This document shows positions 62,042 through 64,000 of a stretch of 64,000 nucleotides of DNA, piece by piece; within the stretch, counting starts at the first letter, position 1, and each line of letters starts with the position of its first letter. A program made the position numbers and the translations under genes. The stretch comes from Ramlibacter sp. Leaf400. Lineage in GTDB: Bacteria > Pseudomonadota > Gammaproteobacteria > Burkholderiales > Burkholderiaceae_C. The DNA is taken from NCBI RefSeq assembly GCF_001424545.1, contig NZ_LMQL01000009.1, positions 186,001 through 250,000 on the forward strand, written 5' to 3'. Below the pieces are notes generated by a model that ran no database searches, was not told the DNA's origin, and was given only the letters and a program-made list of their open reading frames with translations.

Positions 62042-62476
62042 ATGAACAAGTCGTTGTCAGGACGCCTCCTCCCAAGGCTCCTCGGCCGTGCTTGGCGGGT
62101 AGGAGTCGTCGGGATCATATTGACATGGGTAGTGAGTACCCAGTTTCGGCCGCTCTCGCCCCTCGGTTCCGGCGCGGCTGCCGCGGTCCCGGGGCAGTCG
62201 CTGGAAGACGGACGACGCCACTTCGACAGCCTCGACCCACTGCGTGTTGATGCTTGGCTCGGAAACCTGCACGCCAGCGCAGAACTGGCGCAGCACCTCG
62301 TCGCGCGCTTCGAGGCGTCGGGTCAACAGGAGGACCTGCACGAGGCCTTCCAGTGGATCGCGCGGGGCTGGGACCAATCGGGCTACCCGGGCCCTGCGCT
62401 TGTCCAGCACGTTGTCCTGGGACATTGCACACGTGCCGTCTTGCGGTGGCACCCGCTGTGCGTGTCAGGGGAATAG
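62042..62476 (+). CDS. Hypothetical protein with N-terminal membrane anchor
   Basis: Protein of 144 aa. A basic N-terminus (MNKSLSGRLLPRLLGRAWR) is followed by one hydrophobic segment (VGVVGIILTWVVSTQF) and a soluble helical domain of about 90 residues (LHASAELAQHLVARFEASGQ). AGGAG lies 9-13 bases before the ATG. I do not recognise the family. It is followed after 2 bases by the PQ-loop gene, so the two are coupled. Confidence 0.6.
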   Translation: MNKSLSGRLLPRLLGRAWRVGVVGIILTWVVSTQFRPLSPLGSGAAAAVPGQSLEDGRRHFDSLDPLRVDAWLGNLHASAELAQHLVARFEASGQQEDLHEAFQWIARGWDQSGYPGPALVQHVVLGHCTRAVLRWHPLCVSGE

Positions 62477-62478
62477 GC

Positions 62479-62931
62479 ATGCACACCGAGCAGGCCATCT
62501 GGCTGGTCGGCTGGGCCTACGTGCTGGTCAACACCGGTCGCGTAGCCAGTTACGTGCCGCAGATCTTGGCCGTCTGGCGTTGCCGGGACGGTGCGCGGTC
62601 CATCTCGCTGGTGACCTGGAGCTACTGGACCGTCGCCCACCTCACGGCCGTCCTGTACGCGGGCCTGGTGATCGCCGACGCAAAGCTGCTGGCAGTGTCC
62701 ATCGGCAACCTCGCCAGTTGCGCGATCGTGGTCGCTCTCATCGTGGTGCGCCGCCGCGGAGACGATGTCCTGCAGCATCGCTGCAAGCGTTCCGGAGGCG
62801 GCCAACCCGCCACACCGCACAGGTCCGGACGCGGACCTCAAATGTGGCGAGGGGCGGCACGGGCTGGCCAAGAGGCCGGACGGAGCCCGGGCTCGCATCC
62901 GCCGGCACCGGCCAGGAGGTCCGCTCTTTGA
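62479..62931 (+). CDS. SemiSWEET-like PQ-loop membrane protein
   Basis: Protein of 150 aa. Three spans in the first about 92 residues contain a PQ motif (GRVASYVPQILAVWR) and the later SISLVTWSYWTVAHLTAVLYAG, the triple-helix layout of SemiSWEET/PQ-loop transporters, which dimerise to move sugars or related solutes. The last about 55 residues (after VVRRRGDD) are Arg/Gly/Pro-rich and may be a disordered tail or read-through of lost sequence. It starts 2 bases after the upstream gene. Confidence 0.65.
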   Translation: MHTEQAIWLVGWAYVLVNTGRVASYVPQILAVWRCRDGARSISLVTWSYWTVAHLTAVLYAGLVIADAKLLAVSIGNLASCAIVVALIVVRRRGDDVLQHRCKRSGGGQPATPHRSGRGPQMWRGAARAGQEAGRSPGSHPPAPARRSAL

Positions 62932-62965
62932 GTTCATGCGCGGGCGCGTTGGCGCCAGCCGCCAC

Positions 62966-63418
62966 TTACTTCGGCAGCACGACGCTGTCGATCACGTGGA
63001 TCACGCCATTGTCGGCCACGATGTCGGTCTTGACGACGTTGGCACCGTCCACCTTCACGCCGCCGGACGTGCTCACCGTCAGCGGGCTGCCCTGCACGGT
63101 CTTGACCGGGCCGGCCTTGACGTCCTTGGCCAGCACCTTGCCGGGAACGACGTGGTAGGTCAGCACCTGCGTGAGTTTGTCCTTGTCCGCGAGCAGTGCG
63201 TCCAGTTGATCCTTGGGCACCTTGGCGAACGCGGCATCGGTCGGCGCGAAAACGGTGAACGGGCCCGGCCCCTTGAGCGTGTCGACCAGCCCCGCCTTCT
63301 GTAGCGCCGCGGCCAAGGTCTTGAATTCGCCGGCCGACGTGGCGGTGTCAACGATGTCCTTGGCCTGGACGCTTGCGGCTGCGAGGGCGATGGCGGTGAT
63401 GAGCAGGTATCTCTTCAT
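62966..63418 (-). CDS. Fasciclin domain secreted protein
   Basis: Protein of 150 aa with signal peptide ([19 protein letters not shown]) and a single FAS1 domain: [19 protein letters not shown], the H1 motif [24 protein letters not shown], and the H2 region [13 protein letters not shown]. Single-FAS1 secreted proteins are of unclear function, often adhesion or stress related. It is divergent from a MerR-family gene and shares with it a 138-base region holding two identical-type operators. Confidence 0.9.
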   Translation of the reverse strand: MKRYLLITAIALAAASVQAKDIVDTATSAGEFKTLAAALQKAGLVDTLKGPGPFTVFAPTDAAFAKVPKDQLDALLADKDKLTQVLTYHVVPGKVLAKDVKAGPVKTVQGSPLTVSTSGGVKVDGANVVKTDIVADNGVIHVIDSVVLPK

Positions 63419-63478
63419 GACGTAGTCCTTTGGTGTGAAAGGTGGGTGGGTGGCGGGGAATCAAGGGGCGAGCAGCAA

Positions 63479-63493
63479 TTTGTCTAGGACAAA
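63479..63493. promoter_or_regulatory. MerR-type operator, distal copy
   Basis: TTTGTC-TAG-GACAAA, a perfect 6-base inverted repeat with a 3-base centre, between the fasciclin and MerR genes. The same design recurs at 63541. Confidence 0.6.
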
Positions 63494-63540
63494 ACTCGGA
63501 TGAAGGCGAGAATAGGCGGAGTGCCTCAAGCCGTCAACGC

Positions 63541-63555
63541 TTTGTCTTGGACAAA
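63541..63555. promoter_or_regulatory. MerR-type operator, proximal copy
   Basis: TTTGTC-TTG-GACAAA, ending 1 base before the MerR start codon. Together with the copy 62 bases upstream it fits a regulator that represses itself and the divergent fasciclin gene. Confidence 0.6.
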
Positions 63556-63556
63556 A

Positions 63557-64000
63557 ATGAAAGAATCTGTTCCGGATCTCACCATCGCGGCCGTTGAACG
63601 AGAGGTGGGGCTGTCCAAGGACGTGCTTCGCGTCTGGGAGCGCCGCTACGGTTTTCCCTCCCCATCGCGCGACACGCACGGCGAGCGGCGCTACCCCGGC
63701 GAGCAGGTGCAGCGGCTCCGCGTCATCAAGCGCCTTCTCGACCAGGGATTGCGTCCCGGCCGGCTGCTGGGGAGTTCTGCGGAAGAGCTGGCCGTCCTGG
63801 CAGCCGACATGCCGCGCGAAGCTCCGGTGACGAGCCTCGAGGACGGGGGTCCTGCCGAGGCGGCCGGGTTGCTGGACTGCGTCCGCTCCCATGACGCGGC
63901 GCGGCTCCACCACATGCTGCAGCAGCGACTGACGCAATTCGGCCTGGCTGCTTTTGTCCAGGACACGATCGCGCCCTTGGCGGTAGAGGTCGGAAACGAG
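63557..64000 (+). CDS. MerR family regulator, possibly B12-dependent (CarH/LitR-like), 3' partial
   Basis: The frame is open from ATG 63557 to the end of the window (148 codons). The N-terminal MerR helix-turn-helix is clear: PDLTIAAVEREVGLSKDVLRVWERRYGFP then GERRYPGEQVQRLRVIKRLLDQG. What follows (SHDAARLHHMLQQRLTQFGLAAF then DTIAPLAVEVG) looks like the start of the helical domain that precedes cobalamin-binding in CarH/LitR light-responsive repressors. The cobalamin domain itself lies beyond the window. It is divergent from the fasciclin gene and preceded by two TTTGTC-N3-GACAAA sites. Confidence 0.8.
   Translation, partial: MKESVPDLTIAAVEREVGLSKDVLRVWERRYGFPSPSRDTHGERRYPGEQVQRLRVIKRLLDQGLRPGRLLGSSAEELAVLAADMPREAPVTSLEDGGPAEAAGLLDCVRSHDAARLHHMLQQRLTQFGLAAFVQDTIAPLAVEVGNE

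Overview
High-GC (roughly two-thirds G+C) bacterial chromosome segment whose gene families point to a betaproteobacterium of the order Burkholderiales, probably Comamonadaceae (Ramlibacter/Variovorax-like). The reasons are four orphan Bug-family (TctC-like) periplasmic receptors with no TctA/TctB nearby, six LysR regulators, two-subunit class I fumarase genes, and dense catabolic operons. No rRNA, tRNA, CRISPR array, insertion sequence or phage gene was recognised. The taxon is an inference from gene content only.

Layout. (1) 1-5358 (+): dipeptide/oligopeptide-type ABC transporter (the first permease is cut by the window edge), an N-acyl-D-amino-acid deacylase and a RidA protein: uptake and hydrolysis of N-acylated D-amino acids or peptides. 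(2) 5404-10943 (-): two-subunit transketolase, TRAP transporter (DctM, DctQ, DctP) and an SDR dehydrogenase, divergent from a GcvA-type LysR gene (11056-11958): a small-molecule pathway of unknown substrate. (3) 11980-13407: a four-helix diiron protein and a possible small Cys-rich protein. (4) 13662-25268 (+): a catabolic block with an orphan TRAP receptor, Rieske oxygenase and reductase, glyoxalase I, GST, epoxide hydrolase, MarR regulator, flavin monooxygenase, enol-lactonase-like hydrolase, stand-alone receiver protein, Bug receptor, VOC protein and a BBE-type FAD oxidase. A strong double palindrome lies in front of it. (5) 25446-30460: a membrane pseudokinase, a shortened DUF4395 gene, an APC permease, a truncated alcohol dehydrogenase remnant and a histidine kinase. 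(6) 30677-35087 (+): KdpD-like sensor lacking the N-terminal KdpD/USP part, KdpE-like regulator, Kup potassium transporter and a DUF2158 protein, with a KdpE-box-like repeat before kup. (7) 35286-41845 (+): LysR, Bug receptor, aspartoacylase-family deacylase, periplasmic L-asparaginase and a penicillin-acylase-family lipoprotein: scavenging of N-acylated Asn/Asp-type compounds. (8) 42021-46090: hypothetical proteins and a PAS hybrid histidine kinase. (9) 46277-50286 (-): YeiE-like LysR, Bug receptor, YeiH and TauE/SafE exporters: a sulfite/sulfonate module. (10) 50302-56904 (-): LysR, amidohydrolase, class I fumarase (two subunits) and a four-subunit succinate dehydrogenase/fumarate reductase whose flavoprotein lacks the flavinylation His. 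(11) 57041-61833: LysR with a methylmalonate-semialdehyde-type dehydrogenase, then LysR with a Bug receptor. (12) 62042-64000: membrane protein, SemiSWEET-like PQ-loop protein, fasciclin protein, and a MerR regulator cut by the window end with two identical-type operators.

The segment is mostly a mosaic of independent uptake-and-degradation modules, each with its own regulator. Many genes overlap by 4 bases (ATGA/GTGA), which supports translational coupling within operons. The most notable signals are the KdpD/KdpE-kup pairing with its operator, the pseudokinase, the sulfite module, the unusual SDH/fumarase operon, and several strong palindromic operators.
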